From Geodermatophilaceae bacterium (GTDB taxonomy: Bacteria > Actinomycetota > Actinomycetes > Mycobacteriales > Geodermatophilaceae): DNA of 35,908 bases. Position 1 is the stretch's first letter. Every line of letters starts with the position of its first letter. Below the pieces are notes generated by a model that did no database searches, was not told where the DNA came from, and saw only the letters and a list, made by a program, of their open reading frames with translations. The translations under genes were made by a program, and so were the position numbers. Below, one piece after another: positions 17,642 to 26,236 of the stretch. Location: contig JACCXW010000166.1 of assembly GCA_013696785.1 (NCBI GenBank), forward strand, positions 1 through 35,908. The letters run 5' to 3'.

Positions 17642-19186
17642 ATGAGCAGCACGCACGGCACCACGAAGACCGCCGGAGCGGTCGTCGGCCCCAGCGCGCC
17701 GGAGCGGTCCGGACCCACCGGCGACAGTCCACAGGTCCGGGCGGTACGCCGACGAGTTCAAGAACTGCTGCCGGCCAAGACGGTCATCACCGACCACGCC
17801 CGGCTGCGCACCTACGAGTGCGACGGCCTCGCGCACTACCGGGTCACTCCTGCCCTGGCCGTTCTCGCCGATTCGGTCGATGACGTGGCCACCACGGTCC
17901 GGATCTGCGCCGAGGAACGAGTTCCCTTCGTCGCCCGCGGATCGGGCACCGGGCTGTCCGGTGGGGCGCTCCCCCGTGCCGACGGCGTACTGATCGTCAT
18001 GTCGCGGATGCGAGCGATTCGTGAGGTGTCAGCGGAGGATCAGCGGGCAGTCGTGGAGCCTGGCGTCATCAACCTGGACGTGACGAAGGCGGCCGCGGCG
18101 CACGGCTACTACTACGCGCCGGACCCGTCCAGTCAACAGATCTGCTCGATCGGCGGGAACGTCGCGGAGAACTCCGGCGGCGCGCATTGCCTCAAGTACG
18201 GCTTCACGTCCAACCACGTGACTGGTGCGGAGTTCGTCGCTCCGGACGGATCGGTTGTCGAACTCGGTGGCCGGGCACTTGACGCGCCGGGCTACGACCT
18301 GCTGGGGACGGTGATCGGCTCGGAAGGAACGCTGGGCATCGCCACGGCGGTCACCGTCCGGCTGACCCGCACCCCCGAGCATGTCGTGACCGTGCTCGCC
18401 GGCTTCCCGTCCACCGACGACGCCGGTGCCGCGACCTCGGCCATCATCGGCGCCGGAATCGTGCCGGCGGCGATCGAGATGATGGACGCGCTCGCGATCG
18501 AAGCGGCCGAAGCGGCCGTGCATTGCAACTACCCGGAGGGGGCCGGCGCCGTCCTCGTCGTCGAACTGGACGGCCCGGAGGTGGAGGTGCGCCAGGAGTT
18601 CGACCAGGTGGAGCGACTCTGCCGCGACAACGGCGCCTTTGCGTTCCGCGTCGCCAACGACGACGTCGAACGCGCGTTGATCTGGCGTGGGCGCAAGTCC
18701 GCGTTCGCCGCGGTCGGCCGGATCAGCCCCGACTACATCGTTCAGGACGGCGTCATCCCCCGTACGTCGTTGCCGAAGGTGCTGCGGGCCATCGCCGAAC
18801 TTTCCGCATCCTCGGCCGTCCGCGTCGCGAACGTGTTCCACGCCGGCGACGGGAACCTGCACCCGCTCGTGCTCTTCGACGATTCGGAGGAGGGGCAGGG
18901 CGAGGCAGCGGAGGAGATCAGCGGCAAGATTCTGGACCTGTGCATCGAGGCGGGTGGGTCGATCACCGGAGAGCACGGCGTCGGCATGGACAAGTCGGCC
19001 TACATGCCAAGGATGTTCTCCGACGCCGACCTCGACACGATGCAGATGGTGCGCTGCGCCTTCGATCCGAACAACATCTCCAATCCCGGCAAGATCTTTC
19101 CGACGCCTCGACTGTGCGGTGAGGTCCCCGGCCGGCACAAGGGCGAGCACCCGCTGGCGAAGTCCGGCATCGCGGAGATCTTCTGA
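17642..19186 (+). CDS. glcD: Glycolate oxidase FAD subunit GlcD
   Basis: A 514-residue flavin subunit of the membrane-associated GlcDEF complex, oxidising glycolate to glyoxylate. FAD_binding_4 motifs are VPFVARGSGTGLSGGALP and CSIGGNVAENSGGAHCLKYG; the C-terminal FAD-oxidase_C domain has NVFHAGDGNLHPL and TGEHGVGMDK, the substrate- and metal-binding segments. ATG 17642 is preferred over GTG 17633 because GAGGTG lies six bases before it. The gene starts 10 bases after the malate synthase stop and overlaps glcE by one base. A D-lactate dehydrogenase role is a minor alternative, but GlcE and GlcF beside it argue for glycolate. Confidence 0.92.
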   Translation: MSSTHGTTKTAGAVVGPSAPERSGPTGDSPQVRAVRRRVQELLPAKTVITDHARLRTYECDGLAHYRVTPALAVLADSVDDVATTVRICAEERVPFVARGSGTGLSGGALPRADGVLIVMSRMRAIREVSAEDQRAVVEPGVINLDVTKAAAAHGYYYAPDPSSQQICSIGGNVAENSGGAHCLKYGFTSNHVTGAEFVAPDGSVVELGGRALDAPGYDLLGTVIGSEGTLGIATAVTVRLTRTPEHVVTVLAGFPSTDDAGAATSAIIGAGIVPAAIEMMDALAIEAAEAAVHCNYPEGAGAVLVVELDGPEVEVRQEFDQVERLCRDNGAFAFRVANDDVERALIWRGRKSAFAAVGRISPDYIVQDGVIPRTSLPKVLRAIAELSASSAVRVANVFHAGDGNLHPLVLFDDSEEGQGEAAEEISGKILDLCIEAGGSITGEHGVGMDKSAYMPRMFSDADLDTMQMVRCAFDPNNISNPGKIFPTPRLCGEVPGRHKGEHPLAKSGIAEIF

Positions 19187-20403
19187 TGAGTGTGGAAACC
19201 GTCGCCGGGCCGGCCCTTGCGTCGGCCTGCGACGACGTCCGCGAAGCGGTGGACGGGGATTCCGTCGACGGCGTACCACCGGGTCACGTCGCGCGTCCCG
19301 CATCGACGGACGAGACGGCCGGGCTGTTGCGTACCGCGGCCGAGCTCGACCTTGCCGTGGTCGCGCGCGGCGCCGGAACGAAGCTGACGTGGGGTACGCC
19401 CCCCGAGCGGGTTGACCTGGTTCTCGACCTGTCCCGGATGGACGCCGTACTCGACCATGCCGCCGGCGACCTCGTCGCGGTAGCGCAGGCCGGCTGCCCG
19501 ATCGATCGCCTCCAGGAAACGCTCGCCGCGGCCGGTCAGCGGCTCGCCATCGACGGCACGCTGCCCGGAACGACGCTGGGCGGTGGCATCGCCACCAACA
19601 GCAGCGGTCCCCGCCGGATGCTGAACGGCACTTTCCGCGACCTGATGATCGGTACGACGGTGGTCCGTGCCGACGGCGTGATCGCGAAGTCCGGCGGCCG
19701 GGTGGTCAAGAACGTCGCCGGTTACGACCTGGGAAAGCTGATGACCGGCTCGTTCGGAACCCTCGGTGTGGTCACCGAGGCCGTCTTCCGGCTGCATCCC
19801 CTGCCGACCGCGAGCCAGGTGCTCGCCGTCGACGTCCGCGATGCCACAACCGCCGCCGCATTGGTCGCCGCCGTCGTACATTCGGACGTCGTACCGACCG
19901 CGGTCGAGGTGGATTGGCCGGCGGGCGTCGTCGCCGTACTGCTCGAAGGAACCGAACAGGGCGTGGATTCCCGTACTGCGGCAACCAGGACGCTGCTGAC
20001 CGGAGCCGGAGCGTCAACAGTGGACATCGCGGAGCAACTGCCGCCGTGGTGGGGCCACCATCCCGAGGGCGTCCTGCTCAAGCTCACCTGCTCCCTGTCT
20101 GCAGTGGGCGGGCTCCTTCAGGAAGCCGCCCGTCAGGGCGTAGCGGTTCGGGGGTCCGCTGGAGCCGGCGTCCTCTACGGCGGCCTTCCGGCTGACGCCG
20201 AAGTGGCGGCTGCGGTGACCGTGCTACGTGCCTTCTGCCTGGCCGCCGGCGGCAGTCTCGTCGTCCTGGCAGCGCCGGCCGACGTCAGGTCCACGGTGGA
20301 CGTCTGGGGACCGGTGCCGGCGCTGGAGCTGATGCGGGCGGTCAAGGGACAGTTCGATCCGCATCGACGGCTGTCGCCCGGACGATTCGTGGGAGGTATC
20401 TGA
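19186..20403 (+). CDS. glcE: Glycolate oxidase FAD-binding subunit GlcE
   Basis: A 405-residue protein, shorter than GlcD, with one FAD_binding_4 domain: VVARGAGTKLTWG for the pyrophosphate, TLGGGIATNSSGPRRMLNGT, and the characteristic GGRVVKNVAGYDLGKLMTGS followed by FGTLGVVTEAVFRLHPLP. The C-terminal half diverges from GlcD, as in GlcE of other bacteria, and ends with MRAVKGQFDPHRRLSPGRFVGG. It is a second flavoprotein subunit needed for glycolate oxidase activity. Its ATG shares one base with the glcD stop and its stop shares one base with the glcF start, so the three are made in a fixed ratio. Confidence 0.92.
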   Translation: MSVETVAGPALASACDDVREAVDGDSVDGVPPGHVARPASTDETAGLLRTAAELDLAVVARGAGTKLTWGTPPERVDLVLDLSRMDAVLDHAAGDLVAVAQAGCPIDRLQETLAAAGQRLAIDGTLPGTTLGGGIATNSSGPRRMLNGTFRDLMIGTTVVRADGVIAKSGGRVVKNVAGYDLGKLMTGSFGTLGVVTEAVFRLHPLPTASQVLAVDVRDATTAAALVAAVVHSDVVPTAVEVDWPAGVVAVLLEGTEQGVDSRTAATRTLLTGAGASTVDIAEQLPPWWGHHPEGVLLKLTCSLSAVGGLLQEAARQGVAVRGSAGAGVLYGGLPADAEVAAAVTVLRAFCLAAGGSLVVLAAPADVRSTVDVWGPVPALELMRAVKGQFDPHRRLSPGRFVGGI

Positions 20404-21767
20404 TGACCACCGACGCATTGGCCGCGGCAGCCAGCGGACAGAGCATCGACCTGCCGACACCCGCATTCGACGAGTACCGTCCGCCCAGTGCCGCTCTCGT
20501 GGGTGATTGCGTGCATTGCGGGTTCTGCCTGCCCTCCTGCCCGACATACGTGCTGTGGGGCGAGGAGATGGACTCACCGCGCGGGCGCATCGACCTGATG
20601 AAGCAAGGTCTGGAGGGCGATCCCCTCACGGACTCCATGGTCGGGCACTTCGACGCGTGCCTCGGCTGCATGGCCTGTGTGACGGCCTGCCCGTCAGGTG
20701 TCCAGTACGACCGGCTGATCGAAACGACCCGGGCACAGGTCGAGCGCCGACACCAGCGAACCCGTCGCGACAAGGCACTGCGCGGTGCGATCTTCGCGCT
20801 GTTCCCCTACCCCCGGCGACTGCGCGCTTTGCGCGGCCCGCTGCGGGGATGGCAGCGGATCGGCGGTGACCGGCTGCTTCGCCGTACCGGCCTGCTGGAG
20901 CGGATCGCGCCCTCGCTCGCGGCGATGGAACGCCTCGCACCGCGGTTGGGCAAGGCAGAACGGCTGCCGGAGCGGACCGCGGCGATAGGGACGCGCCGGG
21001 CGACCGTGGGCATGCTCACCGGGTGCGTGCAACGGGAGTTCTTCCCCGCTGTCAACGCCGCGACCGTACGCGTCCTCGCCGCCGAGGGCTGCGATGTCGT
21101 CGTACCGGCGAAGCAGGGCTGTTGCGGTGCGTTGAGTGTCCACAATGGACGCGAGCCGGAGGCGTTGCGGTTCGCGCGCGCCCTGATCGACTCCTTCGAG
21201 AATGCCGGCGTCGAGTGGGTCGTGGTCAACGCGGCCGGCTGCGGGTCGACGATGAAGGAGTACGCCGAGCTGCTCCGGGACGATCCGGCGTACGCCGTCC
21301 GGGCGGTGGCTTTCGCCACCAAGGTCCGCGACGTGTCGGAGATCCTGGTGGAACTGGGACCGGTCGCGACGCGGCACCCGCTGCCGATCACGGCCGCCTA
21401 CCACGACGCCTGCCATCTCGCTCATGCACAGGGGGTGCGGGCGCAGCCGAGGGCGCTGCTGAACGGCATCCCTGGACTGCAGCTGCGGGAGATCGCCGAC
21501 CCAGCGATCTGTTGCGGATCGGCGGGGATCTACAACGTGCTCTTCCCCGAGCCGGCCCGCGAACTCGGCGACCGCAAAGCGGCGAATGTCCTGGCCACCG
21601 GCGCGGAGTTGCTCGTCACGGCCAATCCAGGCTGCCTGATGCAGGTGGCCGCCTCGGTCGAGCGGGCCGGCGAGACGATAGCGCTCGCGCACACCGTCGA
21701 GGTTCTCGACGCGTCCATCCAGGGCCGACCCGTGGCCAGCTTGACCGGCGGCGGCACGAGCTCGTGA
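20403..21767 (+). CDS. glcF: Glycolate oxidase iron-sulfur subunit GlcF
   Basis: A 454-residue subunit with two ferredoxin-like [4Fe-4S] motifs, CVHCGFCLPSCP (about residue 38) and CLGCMACVTACP (about 83), and two cysteine-rich CCG-type domains marked by GCCGALSVHNGR and CCGSAGIYNVLFPEP. These bind further metal clusters and pass electrons from the FAD subunits to membrane quinone. This is the normal GlcF layout, also seen in LldE/heterodisulfide reductase-type subunits. It follows glcE with a one-base overlap and precedes the permease by 16 bases. Confidence 0.93.
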   Translation: MTTDALAAAASGQSIDLPTPAFDEYRPPSAALVGDCVHCGFCLPSCPTYVLWGEEMDSPRGRIDLMKQGLEGDPLTDSMVGHFDACLGCMACVTACPSGVQYDRLIETTRAQVERRHQRTRRDKALRGAIFALFPYPRRLRALRGPLRGWQRIGGDRLLRRTGLLERIAPSLAAMERLAPRLGKAERLPERTAAIGTRRATVGMLTGCVQREFFPAVNAATVRVLAAEGCDVVVPAKQGCCGALSVHNGREPEALRFARALIDSFENAGVEWVVVNAAGCGSTMKEYAELLRDDPAYAVRAVAFATKVRDVSEILVELGPVATRHPLPITAAYHDACHLAHAQGVRAQPRALLNGIPGLQLREIADPAICCGSAGIYNVLFPEPARELGDRKAANVLATGAELLVTANPGCLMQVAASVERAGETIALAHTVEVLDASIQGRPVASLTGGGTSS

Positions 21768-21783
21768 CTGAGCGAGGTGAGCG

Positions 21784-23517
21784 ATGTACCAGCAAGTACT
21801 CGACCCCATCGGCGATTCTCTCAGCCTGACAGCGATCTTCGCGGCGCTGCCGCTATTGGTCCTGTTCGTGCTGCTGGGCGTGCTGCGGATCACGGCCTGG
21901 CTCGCGGGACTGCTCTCGCTGCTCGCGGCAATCCTCGTGGCCGTTCTGATCTATCCCATGCCGGTGGACCAGGCCGTGCTGGCCGCCACCGAAGGCGGCG
22001 CGTTCGGATTCTTTCCGATCCTGTGGATCGTGATCAACGCGATCTGGGTCTACAACATGACCGTCACCACGGGGCATTTCGACGTACTGCGTCGTTCATT
22101 CGCGCGGGTCAGTGACGACCAGCGGATCCAGGCCGTCATCATCGCGTTCTGTTTCGGTGCGCTGCTGGAGGCGCTGGCCGGTTTCGGCACGCCGGTCGCC
22201 ATCACGAGCGTGATGCTGATCGCGTTGGGCTTCCGCCCCATCAAGGCGGCGACGCTGGCCCTGGTGGCGAACACGGCACCGGTGGCCTTCGGCGCGCTGG
22301 CGGTACCGATCACGACCCTGGGGACCGTCACGGAACTACCCGTGGACGATCTGGGAGCCATGGTAGGTAGGCAGACGCCCATTCTGGCCATCTTCGTGCC
22401 GCTGGCTCTGGTGTTCATCGTGGACAAGGGTCGTGGTGTCCGCCAGGTCTGGCCGGCTGCGCTTCTGTGCGGCGTCACGTTCGCCATCGCGCAGTTCGCG
22501 ACGTCCAACTACCTGTCGGTCCCGCTCACCGACATCGTCGCGGCGCTGATCGCGGCCGGAGCCGTCGTGGCCTTCCTCCGCGTCTGGCAACCCGCCGACA
22601 CCTACTCCGAGGAGGCGGAGCCGGAGCCGGCCAGGACCGGCCGGACCGGAGCGGCGAGGTCCACGACCGGCCGTTCCGGCGCAGCATCGTCCACGACCGG
22701 GCGCACCGGCGGAGGGACGTCCGACGGCGTAGACATGGCCAAGGGTGCCGACGCGGACGCGGGCAAGCACGACCCGCCGGTCGAGGTACTCCGGGCGTAC
22801 TCGCCGTACCTGATCATCATCGCTGTATTCGTGGTCGCCCAGATCCCCGTCGTACGCGACGCTCTTGACAGCGTCACCGTGTCGTTCAACTGGCCCGGCC
22901 TGCACATCCTGAATTCGGCCGGAGAGGCCTCGACGATCTCGACGTTCAAGTTCAACTGGCTGGCGGCCGCGGGCACCCTGATGGTGATCTCGGGACTATT
23001 GACGATCCCGGCGCTGGGGATCAGCCCGGCCAAGGCGCTGCGCGCGTACGCCGACACATATCGGCAGCTGATCACAGCGATCGTCACCGTGATGGCCGTG
23101 CTGGCCCTTGCCTACGTGATGAACAGCTCCGGCCAGACCGCCACCCTGGGGGCATGGATGGCGGGAGCGGGCGGGTTGTTCGCCATCATCTCCCCGATCC
23201 TGGGTTGGCTCGGGGTGGCGGTGACCGGCTCGGACACGTCGTCCAATTCGCTGTTCGGCGCGCTGCAAGTCAAGGCTGCCATGGATGCGGGGCTGAATCC
23301 GCTGCTGCTTGCCGCCGCGAACAGTTCCGGCGGTGTGCTCGGCAAGATGATCTCCCCGCAGAATCTGGCGATCGCCGCTGCCGCGGTCGGGCTGGCCGGC
23401 AAGGAGGGCGACCTGTTCCGCCGCGTCCTCGGCTGGAGCATCCTTTTCCTCGTCTTGATGTGCGCGCTGGTCTACTTGCAGTCCACGTCCGTGCTCTCGT
23501 GGATGGTCCCCGGCTGA
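21784..23517 (+). CDS. LldP/GlcA-family lactate/glycolate permease
   Basis: A 577-residue transporter of the L-lactate permease family (TC 2.A.14), which imports L-lactate, D-lactate and glycolate with protons. It has about 12 hydrophobic helices and the family hallmarks FCFGALLEALAGFGTPVAIT, LGWLGVAVTGSDTSSNSLFG and SSGGVLGKMISPQNLAIAAAA. Position after glcDEF makes glycolate the likely substrate. Unusual is a hydrophilic loop at about residues 270-335 carrying three 10-residue repeats (TGRTGAARST, TGRSGAASST, TGRTGGGTSD) not expected in this family. ATG 21784 follows a purine-rich GAGCGAGGTGAGCG ribosome region. Confidence 0.9.
   Translation: MYQQVLDPIGDSLSLTAIFAALPLLVLFVLLGVLRITAWLAGLLSLLAAILVAVLIYPMPVDQAVLAATEGGAFGFFPILWIVINAIWVYNMTVTTGHFDVLRRSFARVSDDQRIQAVIIAFCFGALLEALAGFGTPVAITSVMLIALGFRPIKAATLALVANTAPVAFGALAVPITTLGTVTELPVDDLGAMVGRQTPILAIFVPLALVFIVDKGRGVRQVWPAALLCGVTFAIAQFATSNYLSVPLTDIVAALIAAGAVVAFLRVWQPADTYSEEAEPEPARTGRTGAARSTTGRSGAASSTTGRTGGGTSDGVDMAKGADADAGKHDPPVEVLRAYSPYLIIIAVFVVAQIPVVRDALDSVTVSFNWPGLHILNSAGEASTISTFKFNWLAAAGTLMVISGLLTIPALGISPAKALRAYADTYRQLITAIVTVMAVLALAYVMNSSGQTATLGAWMAGAGGLFAIISPILGWLGVAVTGSDTSSNSLFGALQVKAAMDAGLNPLLLAAANSSGGVLGKMISPQNLAIAAAAVGLAGKEGDLFRRVLGWSILFLVLMCALVYLQSTSVLSWMVPG
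22636..22725 (+). repeat. Three 30-bp in-frame tandem repeats in the permease gene
   Basis: Units at 22636-22665, 22666-22695 and 22696-22725 each begin ACCGG and end near TCCACG or TCCGAC. They encode three degenerate decapeptides in a predicted cytoplasmic or external loop. Repeat number may vary among strains. Confidence 0.8.
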
Positions 23518-23534
23518 GCGACCTCGCCGGCCGA

Positions 23535-23551
23535 CCCGCCGCTCGGGCGGG
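23535..23551 (+). terminator. Short GC hairpin after the glycolate operon
   Basis: CCCGCC at 23535-23540 pairs with GGCGGG at 23546-23551 around a five-base loop, just after the permease stop and before the next GTG start. No T-tract follows, so terminator function is uncertain. Confidence 0.3.
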
Positions 23552-23563
23552 CAGACTTCCGGT

Positions 23564-25171
23564 GTGCCGGTCATCCTCGTGCCCTCCGACGGCGGCTGCG
23601 TCGTCCAGGGCCTGAGCGATGGCGGAGGACTGATCGGAGCGCCGAGGACCGTCGCGGCCGCGCCGGGCACGTTGTCGGCGCAGGGCCGCTGGGTGTGGGC
23701 CGACACCGCGCGGTGCTACCCGGGGCTGCTGGCGGCAGGTCGGATCGAACGGTGCCACGATCTCGCCCTCACCGAGGCGCTTCTGCTCGGGCACGAGGGC
23801 CGGTGGGGCGAGCCCCGGTCCGTCCTCGCCTCGTGGTCCCGACTGAACGGGCGGCCCGTCCCGGCCGACGTCGACGGGCGGGAGGCCAGCTCCGAGCCGA
23901 CGCTGTTCGAGGCCGAGCGATCCGCATTGCCGACGGGCGTCGATCCAGTCGGTGCCGGCGCCGCGGTGTACGCCGACCAGCTCCGCCGCATCGCCGCGAC
24001 GGAGCACCCGGCGCGATTCGGCCTGCTCGTCGCAGCTGAGTCGGCGGGTGCGCTCGCCGCGGTGGAGATGACCGCGGCCGGACTGCCCTGGAATGCCGAC
24101 GTACACCGGGAGACCCTCACCGATCTGCTCGGCCCACGTGTCGGCGGCGGTCTCCGGCCGGCCCGGCTCGCCGAGTTGGCCGCTCAGATCGATGCCGCGT
24201 TCGACGGGCGGCGGACGAATCCGGACTCCCCCGCCGATCTGCTGGCCGCGTTCGCGGAGGTGGGGCGCCCGATCGAGTCCACTCGCAGCTGGGTGCTGCG
24301 CGACGTGGACCATCCCGCCGTCGAACCGCTGCTCGCCTACAAGAAGCTGGCCCGAATCCTCGCTGCGAACGGCTGGACCTGGCAGGAACGCTGGGTCCGT
24401 GACGGCAGATTCCGTCCGGACTACGTGCCCGGCGGGGTCGTCTCCGGCCGCTGGGCGACCCGCGGCGGCGGCGGGCTGCAGATCCCGAAGCTGCTCCGCG
24501 GCGCCGTTCGGGCCGCGCCGGGTCATGTCCTCGTCGTCGCCGATGCCGGCCAGCTCGAGCCGAGGCTGCTCGCGGCGCTGTCGGGGGACGCCGGCATGAC
24601 CGCGGCGGCGCAGGCGAGCGACATGTACGCCGCGATTGCGGCCCGTTCCTTCGCCGGGGATCGATCTCGAGCCAAGGTCGGCCTGCTGGGCGCCATGTAC
24701 GGACAGGTGGGCGGTCAGGCAGCCGCCCCGTTGGCCGTGTTGCGGCAGGAGTATCCGACGGCGTTACGGCTGCTGGAGGAGGCTGCGAGGACCGGTGAAC
24801 GCGGCGATCTGGTGCGCTCGCACCTCGGGCGGACGTGCCCACCGACGACCGAGGAGTGGGCGAGCACCGGTCCCGCGGCCCGCGCGCGTGGCCGCTTCAC
24901 TCGCAACTTCGTCGTACAGGCCACGGCTGCCGAGTGGGCGCTTGCGTGGCTCGCGGTCGTCCGGACTCGCTTGTCCACAGTGGACGGTGCCGAACTCGTC
25001 TTCTTCGTCCACGACGAGTTGGTCGTGCACGCTCCGGTTGCCGGCGCCGAGCAGGTCCGCCGGATCCTGTACGAGGGTGCGCTCGAGGCCGGGCGGCTGC
25101 TATTCGGGGCGACGCAGGTACGGTTCCCGCTCGACGTGTCGGCGGTGGACTGCTACGCGGACGCCCGCTGA
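23564..25171 (+). CDS. Stand-alone 3'-5' exonuclease/DNA polymerase A-type protein
   Basis: A 535-residue family A polymerase paralogue, much shorter than DNA polymerase I because the 5' nuclease is absent. The N-terminal 200 residues are a degenerate DnaQ-like exonuclease region (WADTARCYPGL, RCHDLALTEALLLG). The polymerase part keeps motif A with the catalytic Asp (VVADAGQLEPRLLAALSGD, near residue 327), motif B (RSRAKVGLLGAMYGQ, with its Lys) and motif C (FFVHDELVVH, Asp-Glu near 483), so catalysis is plausible. Such bifunctional proteins are common in actinobacteria, with an unsettled repair role. The GTG start lies 46 bases after the permease stop; GTG 23579 is an alternative. Confidence 0.88.
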   Translation: MPVILVPSDGGCVVQGLSDGGGLIGAPRTVAAAPGTLSAQGRWVWADTARCYPGLLAAGRIERCHDLALTEALLLGHEGRWGEPRSVLASWSRLNGRPVPADVDGREASSEPTLFEAERSALPTGVDPVGAGAAVYADQLRRIAATEHPARFGLLVAAESAGALAAVEMTAAGLPWNADVHRETLTDLLGPRVGGGLRPARLAELAAQIDAAFDGRRTNPDSPADLLAAFAEVGRPIESTRSWVLRDVDHPAVEPLLAYKKLARILAANGWTWQERWVRDGRFRPDYVPGGVVSGRWATRGGGGLQIPKLLRGAVRAAPGHVLVVADAGQLEPRLLAALSGDAGMTAAAQASDMYAAIAARSFAGDRSRAKVGLLGAMYGQVGGQAAAPLAVLRQEYPTALRLLEEAARTGERGDLVRSHLGRTCPPTTEEWASTGPAARARGRFTRNFVVQATAAEWALAWLAVVRTRLSTVDGAELVFFVHDELVVHAPVAGAEQVRRILYEGALEAGRLLFGATQVRFPLDVSAVDCYADAR

Positions 25172-25335
25172 GTGTCCTCCGGAGACATGATCAGACTCAG
25201 CGCGTCGTCGGTGTACGCGGCAGCGAGTTCTTCCGCCAGATCCTCGCGGTCGGCCGCGACGGCTTGATTCACTTGGTAGATGTAGGTCTCGTGCAGGTCG
25301 GTCAGGGCGGCTCGCACGCCGTTCCCTCGGGGCAC
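25153..25335 (-). CDS. Conserved small actinobacterial protein
   Basis: A 60-residue acidic protein. The core ALTDLHETYIYQVNQAVAAD followed by REDLAEELAAAYTDDAL resembles small helical hypothetical proteins widespread in actinobacteria. It has no membrane segment or signal peptide and looks like a short helical bundle. Function unknown. The GTG start at 25335 is inferred from the position of the core; a -10-like TATGAG at 25352-25347 would give a leader of only a few bases. Its 3' end overlaps the convergent polymerase gene by 19 bases. Confidence 0.65.
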   Translation of the reverse strand: MPRGNGVRAALTDLHETYIYQVNQAVAADREDLAEELAAAYTDDALSLIMSPEDTQRASA

Positions 25336-25413
25336 AGTGTTCTCTTCTCATAGCGGGTTTCGGCTGTCTCTACGGGACAACTGTGCCCTGGCCGTATTTC
25401 GTCCCCGTTACGG

Positions 25414-26160
25414 CTACCAGCCCTGATCGGTGGGGCGCACCAGGATCTCGTTCACGGCCACGTGGTCCGGCTGGGTGGCGGCGTAGACGATCGCGGCTGC
25501 GATGTCCCCGGATTGCAGCTGCCGCATGTCGGCGGCCCGAGCCGAGATCGACTCCTTGGCGGCTTGGTCGGTGATGTGGTCGCGCAGTTCCGTCTCGACG
25601 ACCCCGGGCTCGATCAGCGTCACCCGTACGCCGCGCTGGGTGACCTCCTGCCGCAGCGACTCGCTGAAGGCGTTGACTGCGAACTTCGAGGCGTTGTAGA
25701 CGCCCGCGCCCTTGGCCGCCACCCGCCCCGCGGTCGAGGAGACCTGGATGACGTGTCCACTGCGCTCCAGCAGGTGCGGCAGCGACGCGTGGGTCATGAA
25801 CATCAACCCCAGCACGTTCGTCTCGATCATCCGCGTCCAGTCGGTGGTGTCCGCGCCCTCGATAGCACCGAGCAGCATCACTCCGGCGTTGTTGACAAGG
25901 AGGTCCAACCCACCGAGTTCGTCCACAGTGGACTGTACGGCGGAACGACAGGCTTGCTCGTCCGTCACGTCGAGCTCGAGGACGACCACCGAGGTGCCCT
26001 GCTCGTCGAGTTTGGCCCGCAACGCCTCCAGCCGGTCGGTCCGCCGGGCAGCGATCGCCACAGCGGCGCCTTCGGCAGCCAATGCGATCGCGGTGGCCTC
26101 CCCGATACCTGACGACGCGCCGGTCACCAATGCCACCTTGCCGTCAAGCCGTCCAGCCAT
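25414..26160 (-). CDS. SDR family NAD(P)-dependent oxidoreductase
   Basis: A 248-residue classical short-chain dehydrogenase. The cofactor loop is TGASSGIG at about residues 14-21, then AARR (Arg after the second strand, favouring NADP), LDVTDE, NNAG, the catalytic Ser in VIQVSSTAGRV and the YxxxK pair in YNASKFA. A PGVVETELRDH segment follows, as in enzymes acting on small alcohols or ketones. The substrate cannot be inferred. GAGGGAGAA lies just upstream of ATG 26160. It is divergent from the broken HNH gene, and the sugar, acid or polyketide context that might reveal a pathway is absent. Confidence 0.9.
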   Translation of the reverse strand: MAGRLDGKVALVTGASSGIGEATAIALAAEGAAVAIAARRTDRLEALRAKLDEQGTSVVVLELDVTDEQACRSAVQSTVDELGGLDLLVNNAGVMLLGAIEGADTTDWTRMIETNVLGLMFMTHASLPHLLERSGHVIQVSSTAGRVAAKGAGVYNASKFAVNAFSESLRQEVTQRGVRVTLIEPGVVETELRDHITDQAAKESISARAADMRQLQSGDIAAAIVYAATQPDHVAVNEILVRPTDQGW

Positions 26161-26236
26161 CTGCGTTCTCCCTCGTCTGAGTTCTCCTCGTCGCCGCCGC
26201 TTCCCATCCAGCGTCGGCCGATGTACTAATCATCCG

